From: Nitrospira sp. UBA2083
GTDB lineage: Bacteria > Nitrospirota > Nitrospiria > Nitrospirales > Nitrospiraceae
Assembly: GCA_002331625.1 (NCBI GenBank)
Contig: DCZN01000041.1
Location: 337-64,336, forward strand
Length of the DNA stretch: 64,000 nucleotides
Direction of reading: 5' to 3'
Below the pieces are notes generated by a model. It was not told the DNA's origin and ran no database searches. It saw only the letters and a program-made list of their open reading frames with translations. The translations under genes were made by a program, and so were the position numbers. Below are positions 1 to 8,204 of the stretch, piece by piece (position 1 is the stretch's first letter; each line of letters begins with the position of its first letter).

Positions 1-261
1 CCGACGAACGATCTCGACGTGAATACGTTGCGGGCGCTTGAAGAAGGACTGGAAAACTTCGCCGGATGTGCCGTGATCAGCAGCCATGATCGGTGGTTTC
101 TCGACCGGATCGCCACGCACATTCTCGCGTTTGAAGGTGACAGTAAGGTGATGTGGTTCGAGGGCAACTACAGTGAGTACGAAGCAGATCGCAAGAAGCG
201 TTTGGGTAAAGAGGCGGACCAGCCACACCGGATCCGATACCGAAAACTCACGCGATCGTAA
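1..261 (+). CDS. ettA: ABC-F ATPase, EttA-type, C-terminal fragment (5' truncated by window edge)
   Basis: The reading frame is open from base 1, so the gene begins upstream. The 86 visible residues are the tail of the second ATPase domain of an ABC-F protein. They hold the end of the Walker B/D-loop (PTNDLD), the H-loop ([20 protein letters not shown]) and a short basic C-terminus. ABC-F proteins of the EttA type are soluble ribosome-associated ATPases that act at the E site and tune early elongation to energy state; they are not transporters. The H-loop wording and the [17 protein letters not shown] ending match EttA better than Uup or resistance-type ABC-F proteins. The catalytic Glu and the first ATPase domain lie outside the window. 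Confidence 0.85.
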   Translation, partial: PTNDLDVNTLRALEEGLENFAGCAVISSHDRWFLDRIATHILAFEGDSKVMWFEGNYSEYEADRKKRLGKEADQPHRIRYRKLTRS

Positions 262-273
262 CACACTCCTGGC

Positions 274-1152
274 ATGAAACCTTGTGCGATCGTGACCGGT
301 GCGGCAGGATTGATCGGGCAGTACTTCATCAAGAACGCCTCCCGGTGGGCGCCTGATTGGGACGTCCATGGCCTCACCCGTGCTGAACTCGATCTCACCG
401 ACCACGCCGCGGTCGAACGGGCTTGGCGACGTCTCAAACCCCGCGTCGTCATCCACTGTGCGGCCTTGAGCCGAACAAAGGATTGTGAGCAAGATCCTCA
501 GCGAGCCCGGCTCATAAACGTGGACGCGACCGCTTACTTAGCGCATCTCTCCAATGAGATCCCCTTTTTCTTCTTGTCGAGCGGCGAAGTCTTCGATGGC
601 CGGGCTGGGTGGTACAAGGAAACGGATGAACCCACTCCGATCAATTATTACGGCAAGACGAAGCTTGAAGCGGAACAGCAAGTGTTGCACAATCCTCGCC
701 ACACGGTGGTCCGGATTGTCCTGACGGCCGGCACGTCACAGAATGGCGATCGTAGTTTCGTGGAAGATATGTGCCGCGCGGCAACGGATGGCCGGAGCAT
801 GACGCTCTATGCTGATGAATATCGCTGTCCGCTGCCGGCGGGAGCAATTGCGCGAGCGGTCTGGGAATTGAGCGGGAAGAACACGCCGGGCCTCTATCAC
901 CTCGGCGGTCGGGACCGGCTCTCACGTTGGGAGATCGGCCAGGCGCTGCTGCCCTGGTATCCGGAGCTGGAAGGCCATTTGATAAAAGGGACTGCGCGTG
1001 GCCATTCAGGTGCACCACGGCCCGCAGATCTGTCTTTGAACTGTGAAAAGCTTCAGGCACTCTTGTCGTTCCGTCTCCCGGGATTTCGAGGGTGGTTGAC
1101 GGACCGGATGCACCGAGGCGCTGATCTCTGGGATTATGACACACAGGCTTGA
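274..1152 (+). CDS. RmlD-like SDR family NAD(P)-dependent sugar-nucleotide reductase
   Basis: This 292-residue protein has an extended-SDR Rossmann fold. The dinucleotide-binding motif TGAAGLIGQ is near residues 8-16, SSGEVFDG near 102-109 is the RmlD-like counterpart of SSDYVFDG, and the catalytic pair is Y126-x3-K130 (YYGKTK). The family includes dTDP-4-dehydrorhamnose reductase, which makes dTDP-L-rhamnose for cell-surface glycans. No rmlA, rmlB or rmlC lies nearby, so the substrate is unproven. The gene begins 12 bases after the ettA stop and has no obvious Shine-Dalgarno sequence, so it may be translated from a shared message. It could equally be another extended SDR such as an epimerase or a methionine adenosyltransferase beta-type protein. 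Confidence 0.75.
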   Translation: MKPCAIVTGAAGLIGQYFIKNASRWAPDWDVHGLTRAELDLTDHAAVERAWRRLKPRVVIHCAALSRTKDCEQDPQRARLINVDATAYLAHLSNEIPFFFLSSGEVFDGRAGWYKETDEPTPINYYGKTKLEAEQQVLHNPRHTVVRIVLTAGTSQNGDRSFVEDMCRAATDGRSMTLYADEYRCPLPAGAIARAVWELSGKNTPGLYHLGGRDRLSRWEIGQALLPWYPELEGHLIKGTARGHSGAPRPADLSLNCEKLQALLSFRLPGFRGWLTDRMHRGADLWDYDTQA

Positions 1153-1180
1153 ACGAACAATGGTGTGAAGGGTAGGGATC

Positions 1181-2014
1181 ATGGATACACAAGACGGAAT
1201 GTTTGAATCGGATCCGTTGGGGCTTGTTGTGGCGGCCTATATCGCGATGGCGGTCGTCATGGTGATCCTATGGATGGTACAGCGGAAGACAAAGAATGCC
1301 GCGATCGGTGATGTCGGGTGGTGTGTAGGATTGATCGCCTGTGTGTTGTGGTATATCACACAGGCTACTGTTCCCATCGAGCGGGTTCTGCTCACGTTAA
1401 TGCTCGTTCTGATGTATGCCGGGCGCTTAGGCTACCACATCTATACCCAGCGAGTGGCTGGGCAACCAGAAGACGGCCGCTATCGTCGGCTCCGCAAGGA
1501 ATGGGGTGACTCGGAGTTGGTCAATATGTTTGTGTATTTTCAGTGGAAAGCCCTATCCGTGGCGCTGTTTTCATTGCCGTTTCTCGCGGTCTTGTGGAAT
1601 CCTCGGATTCCGTCCTCGGTGGTGGAACTAGTCGGGGTGTTGATCTGGGGGCTGGCCGTGTCATGGGAAGGGAAAGCCGACCGGCAGCTGGCTGATTTCC
1701 GTGCCAACCCGAAGAATCAGGGCCGTGTGTGTCGAGAAGGCCTGTGGCGCTACTCACGCCACCCGAATTATTTCTTTGATTGGCTGCACTGGTGTTCCTA
1801 TGTCGTCATGACGTTGGGAGCGCCTGGCTGGCTGTTCACCTGGATTGGCCCAGTCGGGATGGGATGGTTGTTGTTCAGGGTAACCGGTATTCCACGTGCG
1901 GAACAGCAGGCTCTGTCGAGTCGAGGGGAGGAATATAAAGCTTATCAGGCGACGACGAATATGTTTTTTCCAGGATCGCCTCGACCCATGCCGGATGTTC
2001 CTGCTCGACCCTAA
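1181..2014 (+). CDS. DUF1295 family integral membrane protein (steroid 5-alpha-reductase-like)
   Basis: A 277-residue polytopic membrane protein with about six to seven hydrophobic segments spread along its length. The signature near residue 195, SRHPNYFFDWLHWCSYV, together with an earlier NAAIGDVGW segment, is typical of the DUF1295/steroid 5-alpha-reductase C-terminal superfamily, whose members use NADPH on lipid substrates in the membrane. The true substrate in bacteria is mostly unknown. Purine-rich bases (AGGGTAGGG) sit just ahead of the ATG, which supports this start. The gene follows the SDR gene by 28 bases on the same strand, so the two may be co-transcribed. Confidence 0.8.
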   Translation: MDTQDGMFESDPLGLVVAAYIAMAVVMVILWMVQRKTKNAAIGDVGWCVGLIACVLWYITQATVPIERVLLTLMLVLMYAGRLGYHIYTQRVAGQPEDGRYRRLRKEWGDSELVNMFVYFQWKALSVALFSLPFLAVLWNPRIPSSVVELVGVLIWGLAVSWEGKADRQLADFRANPKNQGRVCREGLWRYSRHPNYFFDWLHWCSYVVMTLGAPGWLFTWIGPVGMGWLLFRVTGIPRAEQQALSSRGEEYKAYQATTNMFFPGSPRPMPDVPARP

Positions 2015-2042
2015 TCGATCGGCAGGGGCTTCGTCGCTTTCG

Positions 2043-2405
2043 TCACCAACGTGATCCCGTCATCTGTTCCAAGGTCTGTTCGACCGGTTTGAGCTGTTCA
2101 ACGAAATCGCTCAAGCGTGCACGGTTTGCTTCGTCCACGCGAATGATTTCCCAGCCTGCGACGCGTCCATCAGACCAACGTACCACCGCGGTGTCGATGA
2201 GGATGTTGTAGGACCGCTTCCCTTCATGCAGAGTGATGTAGACCGTTGATTCTGTCCCGACTGGTACGGAGTGGTCCCCGGTCGATCGCCAGCCTGTTTC
2301 CGACAGGTCCCAGACAATTCCATTGGCGATCGTGCCATCGCAGAAATAGCAGAACTGACAGCGGACCGGCGTCCGTAATCTCTTGCGAACTGAGTAGGTC
2401 TTCAT
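2043..2405 (-). CDS. PilZ domain protein, predicted c-di-GMP effector
   Basis: A 120-residue protein that is almost entirely one PilZ domain. The two c-di-GMP-binding signatures are present: an arginine patch RKRLR (R-x3-R) near residues 7-11 and DLSETG (D-x-S-x2-G) near 33-38. A longer frame runs up to 2456, but the ATG at 2405 has a strong AGGGGGG sequence just upstream and starts where PilZ domains normally start, so I chose it. An unusual CQFCYFC cluster (three Cys at a spacing of three) follows the arginine patch and could bind a metal or form disulfides; this is inference. The gene stands alone on the minus strand and converges on the DUF1295 gene. Confidence 0.85.
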   Translation of the reverse strand: MKTYSVRKRLRTPVRCQFCYFCDGTIANGIVWDLSETGWRSTGDHSVPVGTESTVYITLHEGKRSYNILIDTAVVRWSDGRVAGWEIIRVDEANRARLSDFVEQLKPVEQTLEQMTGSRW

Positions 2406-2575
2406 AGCATCCCCCCTGGCTGTGTTCATCGGAGTCACATCAGTGCTCTCTGACAAACCTAGTAGAATTGGCGAGCTCCGCTATGCAACCTATGGGGGGC
2501 ATATAGGGGATCAAAGGTAGGGCGAGAATATAACCAATTGAAATAATGTCGAATTCAACCGAGTCTGCCTGTCGT

Positions 2576-2800
2576 CTACGGCTGTGGTCTACTGTTGAGA
2601 TCAGCAAGGCGGGCCCGCGCAATCTCAGCCTCCTTGCTGGATGGGTAGAGGTTCACCAGTTCTTGATAGAGCTGTTTGGCATGAGGGACGTTACTTTGAG
2701 CTTCTTCGAACGCAGCCGTTTCCAACAGATCCTTTGCTTTATCGGAACAGCCGAGCATGGTCAAACAGAGGACACAGAGTACGAGTCGTGCTGTCTTCAT
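2576..2800 (-). CDS. Small lipoprotein with TPR-like helices
   Basis: A 74-residue predicted lipoprotein. An N-terminal signal sequence ends in a lipobox (LTMLGC) near residue 16-18, after which the chain reads as a helical hairpin (AKQLYQELVNLYPSSKEAEIARARL) that resembles one TPR or YbgF/BamD-like unit. The second of two adjacent ATGs is preferred. It leaves six bases after AAAGG, and its ATGA overlaps the stop of the upstream regulator gene, which suggests translational coupling. It probably sits at the inner face of the outer membrane or in the periplasm. No specific function can be named. Confidence 0.65.
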   Translation of the reverse strand: MKTARLVLCVLCLTMLGCSDKAKDLLETAAFEEAQSNVPHAKQLYQELVNLYPSSKEAEIARARLADLNSRPQP

Positions 2801-3165
2801 ACACATCCTTTCCCGCTATTGCTCCGGCGTGACACCTGCGTGCCTCTTTGGGCCGGGCCTGATGCGAGTGATTCAATTCGGTAGCAAGGGACAGAGATCC
2901 CTTCGCTACGACAATGTGGGCAGCGGCTAGGTCGCGTTAAACGTGTGCGATCACGAAACATAAATCCGCAGTCCAAGCAGATGGACGGCTCTAGGATAAA
3001 CCGCCGTGACAGATCTCGCGCCACCGTTTTTACCACATGAGCCAAGTGCTCCTCTACCTGTCGTTCGGAGATGCCTAGGGCTCGGGCAAGTTGATGCGTC
3101 GTCATCGGAGTGTCTGTCAGGAATTCAATGATACGCTGACGCATGGTCCGTTCGGGAGGCAACAT
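2797..3165 (-). CDS. HTH plus zinc-ribbon transcriptional regulator-like protein
   Basis: A protein of about 122 residues if translated from the ATG at 3165; the frame stays open to a TTG at 3330, and no candidate start has a convincing Shine-Dalgarno, so the 5' end is uncertain. It starts with a winged-helix-like segment (MTTHQLARALGISERQVEEH) and then has a four-cysteine zinc ribbon (CLDCGF ... CPHC). This HTH plus zinc-ribbon layout is a known uncharacterised family often labelled ArsR-like or predicted transcriptional regulator. It overlaps the following lipoprotein gene by four bases and is transcribed divergently from hpnR, so regulation of that promoter region is possible but unproven. 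Confidence 0.7.
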   Translation of the reverse strand: MLPPERTMRQRIIEFLTDTPMTTHQLARALGISERQVEEHLAHVVKTVARDLSRRFILEPSICLDCGFMFRDRTRLTRPSRCPHCRSEGISVPCYRIESLASGPAQRGTQVSRRSNSGKGCV

Positions 3166-3407
3166 GGCGATATGGTAAGCACTCGTGTGTCGGAAAGCCA
3201 GAGTGTCTCGCCTGGATTCTTCAGAAATCATCTGAAGTTGTCGAAGCTTATGAAGTCCAACTGGTTGCACAGTAGCGTCCATTCTGGCAGAATGCGTCCC
3301 CACACCGACTGTCACATCACGATCAACCAAGTGGGCCGGACCAGTCTCTCGTCTGTCCGAACGGGTTCACCCGGCCCAGCGCACTATAGACCAGGAGGTT
3401 TGGGCTC

Positions 3408-4955
3408 ATGAAGTTCCTCGCAGTTCATCCCGGTCCGCTCATGTACACCAAGATCTATCTACGCCTGGAACCACTCGGGCTCGAGATGGTCGCCCAGGCC
3501 TGCCGCCAAGCCGGGCACGACGTTCGGTTGATCGATCTGCAGGCAGATACCTGGAAAGACTATGAGGCGCTCATTCGCTCCTGGAAGCCTGACGCCGTGG
3601 CGTTTGGATGCAACTATCTCGCAAACGTTCCGGAAGTCGTCGATTTGGCCAAGCTCACAAAGAAAGAATTGCCGCATTGTTTCGTGTTCGTGGGTGGGCA
3701 TAGTGCGTCGTTCGTCGCCAAGGAATTTTTGGAGCACGGGAATGGGGCGATCGACTGCGTGCTCAAGGGCGAAGGCGAGGTCGCGGCCCCGAAGTTGCTC
3801 GAAGCCGTGGAGCAGGACCGTAAAGCGATCACGAAAGTTCCCGGTGTTGTCACCCTGGATGGGGAAGGACCACCGGCCCAGTTCATCGAAAACTTGGACA
3901 ACGTCCGTCCGGCGCGGGACCTCCTCCGTAACCGGAACAAATACTTTATCGGTGTGCTGGATCCTTGCGCATCGGTCGAGTTTGCACGAGGCTGCCCGTG
4001 GGATTGTTCCTTCTGCAGCGCCTGGACATTTTATGGTCGCAGCTATCGCATGGTCAGCACCGAGAAGGCTGTCGAGGAATTGGAACAGGTGCAAGAACCA
4101 GGGATTTTCCTGGTCGACGACGTCGCGTTCATCCAGGGCAAGCAGGGCATGGAGATCGGCGAAGCCGTGGCGCGGCGAGGGATCAAGAAACAGTACTACA
4201 TGGAGACGCGCGGGGATGTCCTCCTGCGCAACAAGGAAGTCTTCCAATTCTGGAAGACGATCGGATTGCAGTACATGTTCTTGGGTGTCGAGGCGATCGA
4301 TGCCGAAGGCTTGAAGATGCATCGCAAGCGCATCTCCCTGGGCCGAAATTTCGAGGCGCTGGAATTCGCCCGCTCGCTCGGGATCACCGTTGCTATCAAC
4401 TTGATTGCCGACCCCGACTGGGATCGGGAACGGTTCGAAGTGGTGCGGCAGTGGTGCCTGGACATTCCAGAGATCGTGAATATCAGCGTCAACACTCCCT
4501 ATCCCGGCACCGAAAGCTGGGTGACCGAATCGCGCAAGATGCACACCCGGGATTACCGCCTGTTCGATATTCAGCATGCCGTGATGCCGACCAAAATGCC
4601 GCTGCCGGAATTTTATGCGGAACTCGTGAAGACCCAGCAGGTCCTCAACAAAAAACATCTGGGTTGGGCTGCCCTCAAAGGTACGGCCAAGATCGCGGCG
4701 GGGCATTTGATGCGAGGACAGACCAATTTCATCAAGATGCTGTGGAAGTTCAACAGTGTCTACAACCCCGAGCTGCAATTGGCCGATCACCGACGTCCGG
4801 TCGTCTACGAAATGACACCGCCACCGGAGAAAAAAGACAAGGTCGACGCGAAACAGCTGTACATCCTACCGGCCAAAGGCCGCCAAGGTCGTGCCATCGA
4901 CGACGCGACCGAGACATTCGTCGACGAGACTCGCATGGGGACCACGGTGGTCTGA
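3408..4955 (+). CDS. hpnR: B12-binding radical SAM protein, hopanoid C-3 methylase HpnR
   Basis: A 515-residue protein with an N-terminal cobalamin-binding domain (about residues 1-150) and a radical SAM domain whose cluster motif is RGCPWDCSFC (C-x3-C-x2-C) near residue 197-206. The start MKFLAVHPGPLMYTKIYLRL and overall length match HpnR, the enzyme that adds a methyl group at C-3 of the hopanoid A ring using SAM and methylcobalamin. A strong AGGAGG lies about nine bases before the ATG. No other hopanoid gene (shc, hpnC-H, hpnP) is visible here. The main alternative is another B12/radical SAM methylase such as a BchE-like enzyme; the N-terminal wording favours HpnR. Confidence 0.8.
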   Translation: MKFLAVHPGPLMYTKIYLRLEPLGLEMVAQACRQAGHDVRLIDLQADTWKDYEALIRSWKPDAVAFGCNYLANVPEVVDLAKLTKKELPHCFVFVGGHSASFVAKEFLEHGNGAIDCVLKGEGEVAAPKLLEAVEQDRKAITKVPGVVTLDGEGPPAQFIENLDNVRPARDLLRNRNKYFIGVLDPCASVEFARGCPWDCSFCSAWTFYGRSYRMVSTEKAVEELEQVQEPGIFLVDDVAFIQGKQGMEIGEAVARRGIKKQYYMETRGDVLLRNKEVFQFWKTIGLQYMFLGVEAIDAEGLKMHRKRISLGRNFEALEFARSLGITVAINLIADPDWDRERFEVVRQWCLDIPEIVNISVNTPYPGTESWVTESRKMHTRDYRLFDIQHAVMPTKMPLPEFYAELVKTQQVLNKKHLGWAALKGTAKIAAGHLMRGQTNFIKMLWKFNSVYNPELQLADHRRPVVYEMTPPPEKKDKVDAKQLYILPAKGRQGRAIDDATETFVDETRMGTTVV

Positions 4956-5112
4956 TCGCGGCTGAGAGTGATGAGCGAATAAGGGCTAAGGGTAATTGAC
5001 CGGACGCAGTTCATGCTCTAAGCAGGTGGATGATCAACGAAGCCTCCTATGTATTAGAGTGTTAGACTTCTGCTCAACCTCTAGAAAACTTCCGGCAACT
5101 CTTGAAGGAGAT

Positions 5113-7245
5113 CTATCTTGCTGAGGATGCCCCGGCATCTGGCTCATCTGCCAGTCGCAAGGTCAGCGTCGTTTCTTCCTGGCATCTGCTCAGTGCCGTG
5201 CTGCAGTTGACTCGCATCGTCTTTTTGGCTACCACATCAGAATTGATCACCGGAGTCCACCCTCCGATGTCGTAGCCTTTCTTATTCCAATTGAATGTTT
5301 TGAAGCGAGTGAAGCTGAAGGCTGAGCTCCATCCCCCACCTTTGGTCACGGTATGCGCGTCACCCACTTGAGCACCTTGTGACTGCAGCAACTCCTTTAG
5401 CTTTGCCGGCGACTGAGCGCTTGTACAGTGGGTCTCCGCCACTTCCCCTGATTGTCCTGGAAGAATAATCAAGTTTACGGCAAACGGCTCGGAGTCACTG
5501 CTGATCGAACCCCCGTTCACATGAAAGGTGGTTGTGCCGGTGCCCTGAATGCGGATTTCACACTGAGCGGGCTGAGTCGTGGTGCGAGTTGTGTACTGCA
5601 TCACACCTTCACCCACCCATTGGCCATCGTCCTCCTTGAGTCGAAGCGGGATTGTCGCCTCAACATAGGCATCGAATCCATTGGAACTCATTTGCATGCC
5701 GAATTGCGGGTTCATGAAATTCAACGGCTCCTGAACGATGTGCGACTTAAATTCGAGGACATATGCCGAAGGGGCTAATTCCCATTCTTCCTGCTTGGCT
5801 TGTGCGACTCCCGCGCGGGAGACAGCGCCAACAAAGAATCCACTGTGTCTTACCCTTGTTCCTGGAGCCTGGTAGGTGAACGTCGCAGGCCTGCCAGGTT
5901 CAGATTTGTCCTCTCTTGGAGTCACGGTGCCGTTCCTTTCCCGAGGCCTCTCTTTCGCTTCCTTGAATCTCGCAGGCACTAGTGCCTGCTCCATTTTGGT
6001 TCGTAGCTCCGTCTGTACCTGGTACGATTTGCTGGGGGCAAAGCTCTGAGTTTTTGTGGCCGGTTCGAACGTGATCTCCACGCAGGTATTTGGTTTACGC
6101 CACTCCTTCTGTGCATCCAAATACGTTTGGCCACCCCATAACATAACTGCGGCTGCGGCATCGCTTACGAAACTATCTTCTTGTTGAGTCGCACCCTCCA
6201 GGTCCCACCCCGCTTCCGATAGGCCCGTGATATTCGTGGGAAACCCCGGCCAGAGTTCGTTCTGACTTGGGACAAATCGAAATTGGGAATGGCGTCGTCT
6301 CACCGAGGCGGGTACCTCTGTTCCGCCCCGTTCAGCGACGGTCGAGAGATCCACATCGATATATTGAATCGTGGCATCTTCGCTCACTTGCCCCTTCAGC
6401 GTGGCCGACGCATGGAGGCCGATGTGAACAGTTCGCACGCTGCTTGAGTCGGCAATGGTCTGATCCAGAACCACGGCGAACTCAAAATCTCCAGGGACCT
6501 CACCATCGGGACTCGGACACTTACGCACCTTGCCACCGAGCACGAGCATGCGGCTGCTGTAATTCCCAGCGGTTCGTCGTGTCGTCTTTTTACCGACCCA
6601 TCCAGGAGGAGCCTCCTGCACTTGCGGTGGAAATTCTCTTGCCGCATCTGGCACTTGAGAGGGCGTCGCTTGTGCTATGAGGAAAGAAGTGTTTGACGAA
6701 CCATGTGTCAGCACGATGCGAGGCGCTTGGTACGGGGCGTAGAGCTTACCGATTTTTCTTGGCTTCGTCGGAAGCGCGCAGTGCGTTGCGGTAGGACCGA
6801 GCGATTGCTTCAGGCTTTCCGCCACTTCCTCGTCCAGCCAGCGCGCGATGGCATCAGCTTCTGAACCCAAAGACTTCTTCAGCACCGCACCGTCCGCGCC
6901 TGCAAAAAGCTGCGTACTGCCGAGGCCTTCGACGACTTTCGACAGGGCTTCACATGGCGTTTTGATGTCTTTGAATAGTTGCAGCGACTCCGGCTTGACT
7001 GGCACCTTCTTCCACTTACCTCTTTCATGTGGACGCGGTTCGAGTGGCGGCAGTTCGACCGAGGGCGGCACCGGCTCCGCTGCTTTGGTAGTCTGCGGTG
7101 CGGTTTGAGGCGGTGCAACGCTTGGTGCCGTATAGACCTTCTTCGGATCGTATTCCGGCGGATTCGACGACGGCAGGTGCTTGTCGCCGCTGCAATTGGC
7201 TAGAAGCACCGTGACAAGAAGCAGTAGAAGGGGGTTGGCTGGCAT
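5113..7245 (-). CDS. Large predicted lipoprotein of unknown function
   Basis: A 710-residue protein I do not recognise. It starts with a hydrophobic signal and a lipobox-like LLANC at about residues 14-18, followed by a proline-rich linker (roughly 25-75) like the spacers that carry lipoproteins away from the membrane. The rest is beta-rich and contains scattered cysteines in the second half, consistent with disulfides in an exported protein. No enzymatic motif stands out. It is monocistronic on the minus strand, flanked by about 160 bases on each side, and divergent from the TraT-like pair. The large outer-surface or periplasmic placement is inferred only from the lipobox. Confidence 0.65.
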   Translation of the reverse strand: MPANPLLLLLVTVLLANCSGDKHLPSSNPPEYDPKKVYTAPSVAPPQTAPQTTKAAEPVPPSVELPPLEPRPHERGKWKKVPVKPESLQLFKDIKTPCEALSKVVEGLGSTQLFAGADGAVLKKSLGSEADAIARWLDEEVAESLKQSLGPTATHCALPTKPRKIGKLYAPYQAPRIVLTHGSSNTSFLIAQATPSQVPDAAREFPPQVQEAPPGWVGKKTTRRTAGNYSSRMLVLGGKVRKCPSPDGEVPGDFEFAVVLDQTIADSSSVRTVHIGLHASATLKGQVSEDATIQYIDVDLSTVAERGGTEVPASVRRRHSQFRFVPSQNELWPGFPTNITGLSEAGWDLEGATQQEDSFVSDAAAAVMLWGGQTYLDAQKEWRKPNTCVEITFEPATKTQSFAPSKSYQVQTELRTKMEQALVPARFKEAKERPRERNGTVTPREDKSEPGRPATFTYQAPGTRVRHSGFFVGAVSRAGVAQAKQEEWELAPSAYVLEFKSHIVQEPLNFMNPQFGMQMSSNGFDAYVEATIPLRLKEDDGQWVGEGVMQYTTRTTTQPAQCEIRIQGTGTTTFHVNGGSISSDSEPFAVNLIILPGQSGEVAETHCTSAQSPAKLKELLQSQGAQVGDAHTVTKGGGWSSAFSFTRFKTFNWNKKGYDIGGWTPVINSDVVAKKTMRVNCSTALSRCQEETTLTLRLADEPDAGASSAR

Positions 7246-7414
7246 TCGCGGTCTCCTGGTGAGGGACCAACGACTGGAATGGCCGCCATGCTAGCCCAGG
7301 TGCCTGGGTTCTTCAAGCAGGTCTGAAGGAATACCTTCTATTTTCAGGACTGCCTGGCGTTGCTATTCAACCTGACTCTGCGTACAATCCCGTCGGTTTT
7401 GTCGTGAGGTGTCG

Positions 7415-8113
7415 ATGCGATACCTAGCGCTTTCGCTTCTTGTGCTGCTCCCCCTGACCGCTTACGCCGGCAATATCAAAGACTCCGACCTCATCAGCAG
7501 TAACAACTTCTTTCTCCCGCCGAGCACGCAGAAGACCGTCTTCATCCAAACTCGGAATTCTTCCGATAACCAAGAGGTTTCGCTGAATGATCTGGGCGCT
7601 CGCCTGGGCGCGAAGGGCTATCAGATCGTGAACGATCCAGAAAGCGCGCATTACGTTGTGCTGGCGAATATCGTCTACTGCAACATCACCAAACCGGAAA
7701 TGCCGGTCGAGGCGATGGTGGCAAGCGGCTATGGCTCAGCGTTCAATTCAACACTGGGGGCCATGCAAGGCCTCACCAGCATGGCGAGCATGGCGGGACC
7801 CTACGGTGCGATGGGGGGCGCGGCGGCCTCAATGGGCTTGAGCGCGATTCAAGGCATCAGCGATCTATTGAGTTCCTCCAATTCGGTTCCCAAAATGCCG
7901 GACGATGTGAACTATGCCTGTGTGGCGGATGTTCAGATTACCGAACAGAAGACGGGACAGCTGCCCAGTGGGATGAAGAGCGGTTCGGGGCAGGAGGCTG
8001 GCGTGTACCAGACCAGGCTGGCTGCCGATGTGCACCAAAAGAAATTGGATGAGGCTGAAGCGACGCCGCTGTTGCAACAGAAGCTGAGCGCCGCCGTCGC
8101 GGGAAACTTTTGA
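7415..8113 (+). CDS. TraT-like complement-resistance family exported protein (first copy)
   Basis: A 232-residue exported protein of the TraT family. The diagnostic stretch after the signal peptide reads SDLISSNNFFLPPSTQKTVF, followed by QTRNSSDNQ, LGAKGYQIVNDPESAHYVV and a Gly/Met/Ala-rich hydrophobic middle typical of TraT. Plasmid TraT is an outer-membrane lipoprotein that blocks mating-pair formation and complement attack; chromosomal homologues have unknown roles. The signal peptide ends in LTAYAGN and lacks a lipobox cysteine, unlike the next gene. GTG at 7409 is in frame, but the ATG at 7415 with GAGG upstream is preferred. The downstream paralogue starts about 60 bases later. Confidence 0.8.
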   Translation: MRYLALSLLVLLPLTAYAGNIKDSDLISSNNFFLPPSTQKTVFIQTRNSSDNQEVSLNDLGARLGAKGYQIVNDPESAHYVVLANIVYCNITKPEMPVEAMVASGYGSAFNSTLGAMQGLTSMASMAGPYGAMGGAAASMGLSAIQGISDLLSSSNSVPKMPDDVNYACVADVQITEQKTGQLPSGMKSGSGQEAGVYQTRLAADVHQKKLDEAEATPLLQQKLSAAVAGNF

Positions 8114-8117
8114 CACG

Positions 8118-8204
8118 GTGAAACGTTGATCGTGAAACGTATCTCGTTGCATGAGACATCGCAGGAAGGGCTAGTGACCAAACGTTTTGCGCTTCACGTT
8201 TCAC
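8118..8204. repeat. Inverted GTGAAACGT repeat element between the two TraT-like genes
   Basis: GTGAAACGT occurs at 8118-8126 and again at 8132-8140, and its reverse complement ACGTTTCAC occurs at 8196-8204. The arms enclose the ribosome-binding site and start of the second TraT-like gene and could pair in RNA or DNA. The layout resembles the short intergenic palindromic elements that are scattered in many genomes; whether this one is dispersed cannot be judged from one window. Confidence 0.5.

Noticed and set aside
641-1192. 183-residue minus-strand frame inside the SDR gene
   Set aside because: Low-complexity, Pro/Ser/Arg-rich translation with no recognisable domain; opposite strand of a well-supported gene.
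3459-4790. 443-residue open frame antisense to hpnR
   Set aside because: It lies wholly opposite a clearly coding gene with family motifs, has no ribosome site, and its composition reflects high-GC antisense openness.
3965-4999. 344-residue plus-strand frame overlapping hpnR in another frame
   Set aside because: Arg/Gly-rich composition and overlap with the conserved radical SAM domain mark it as a shadow frame.
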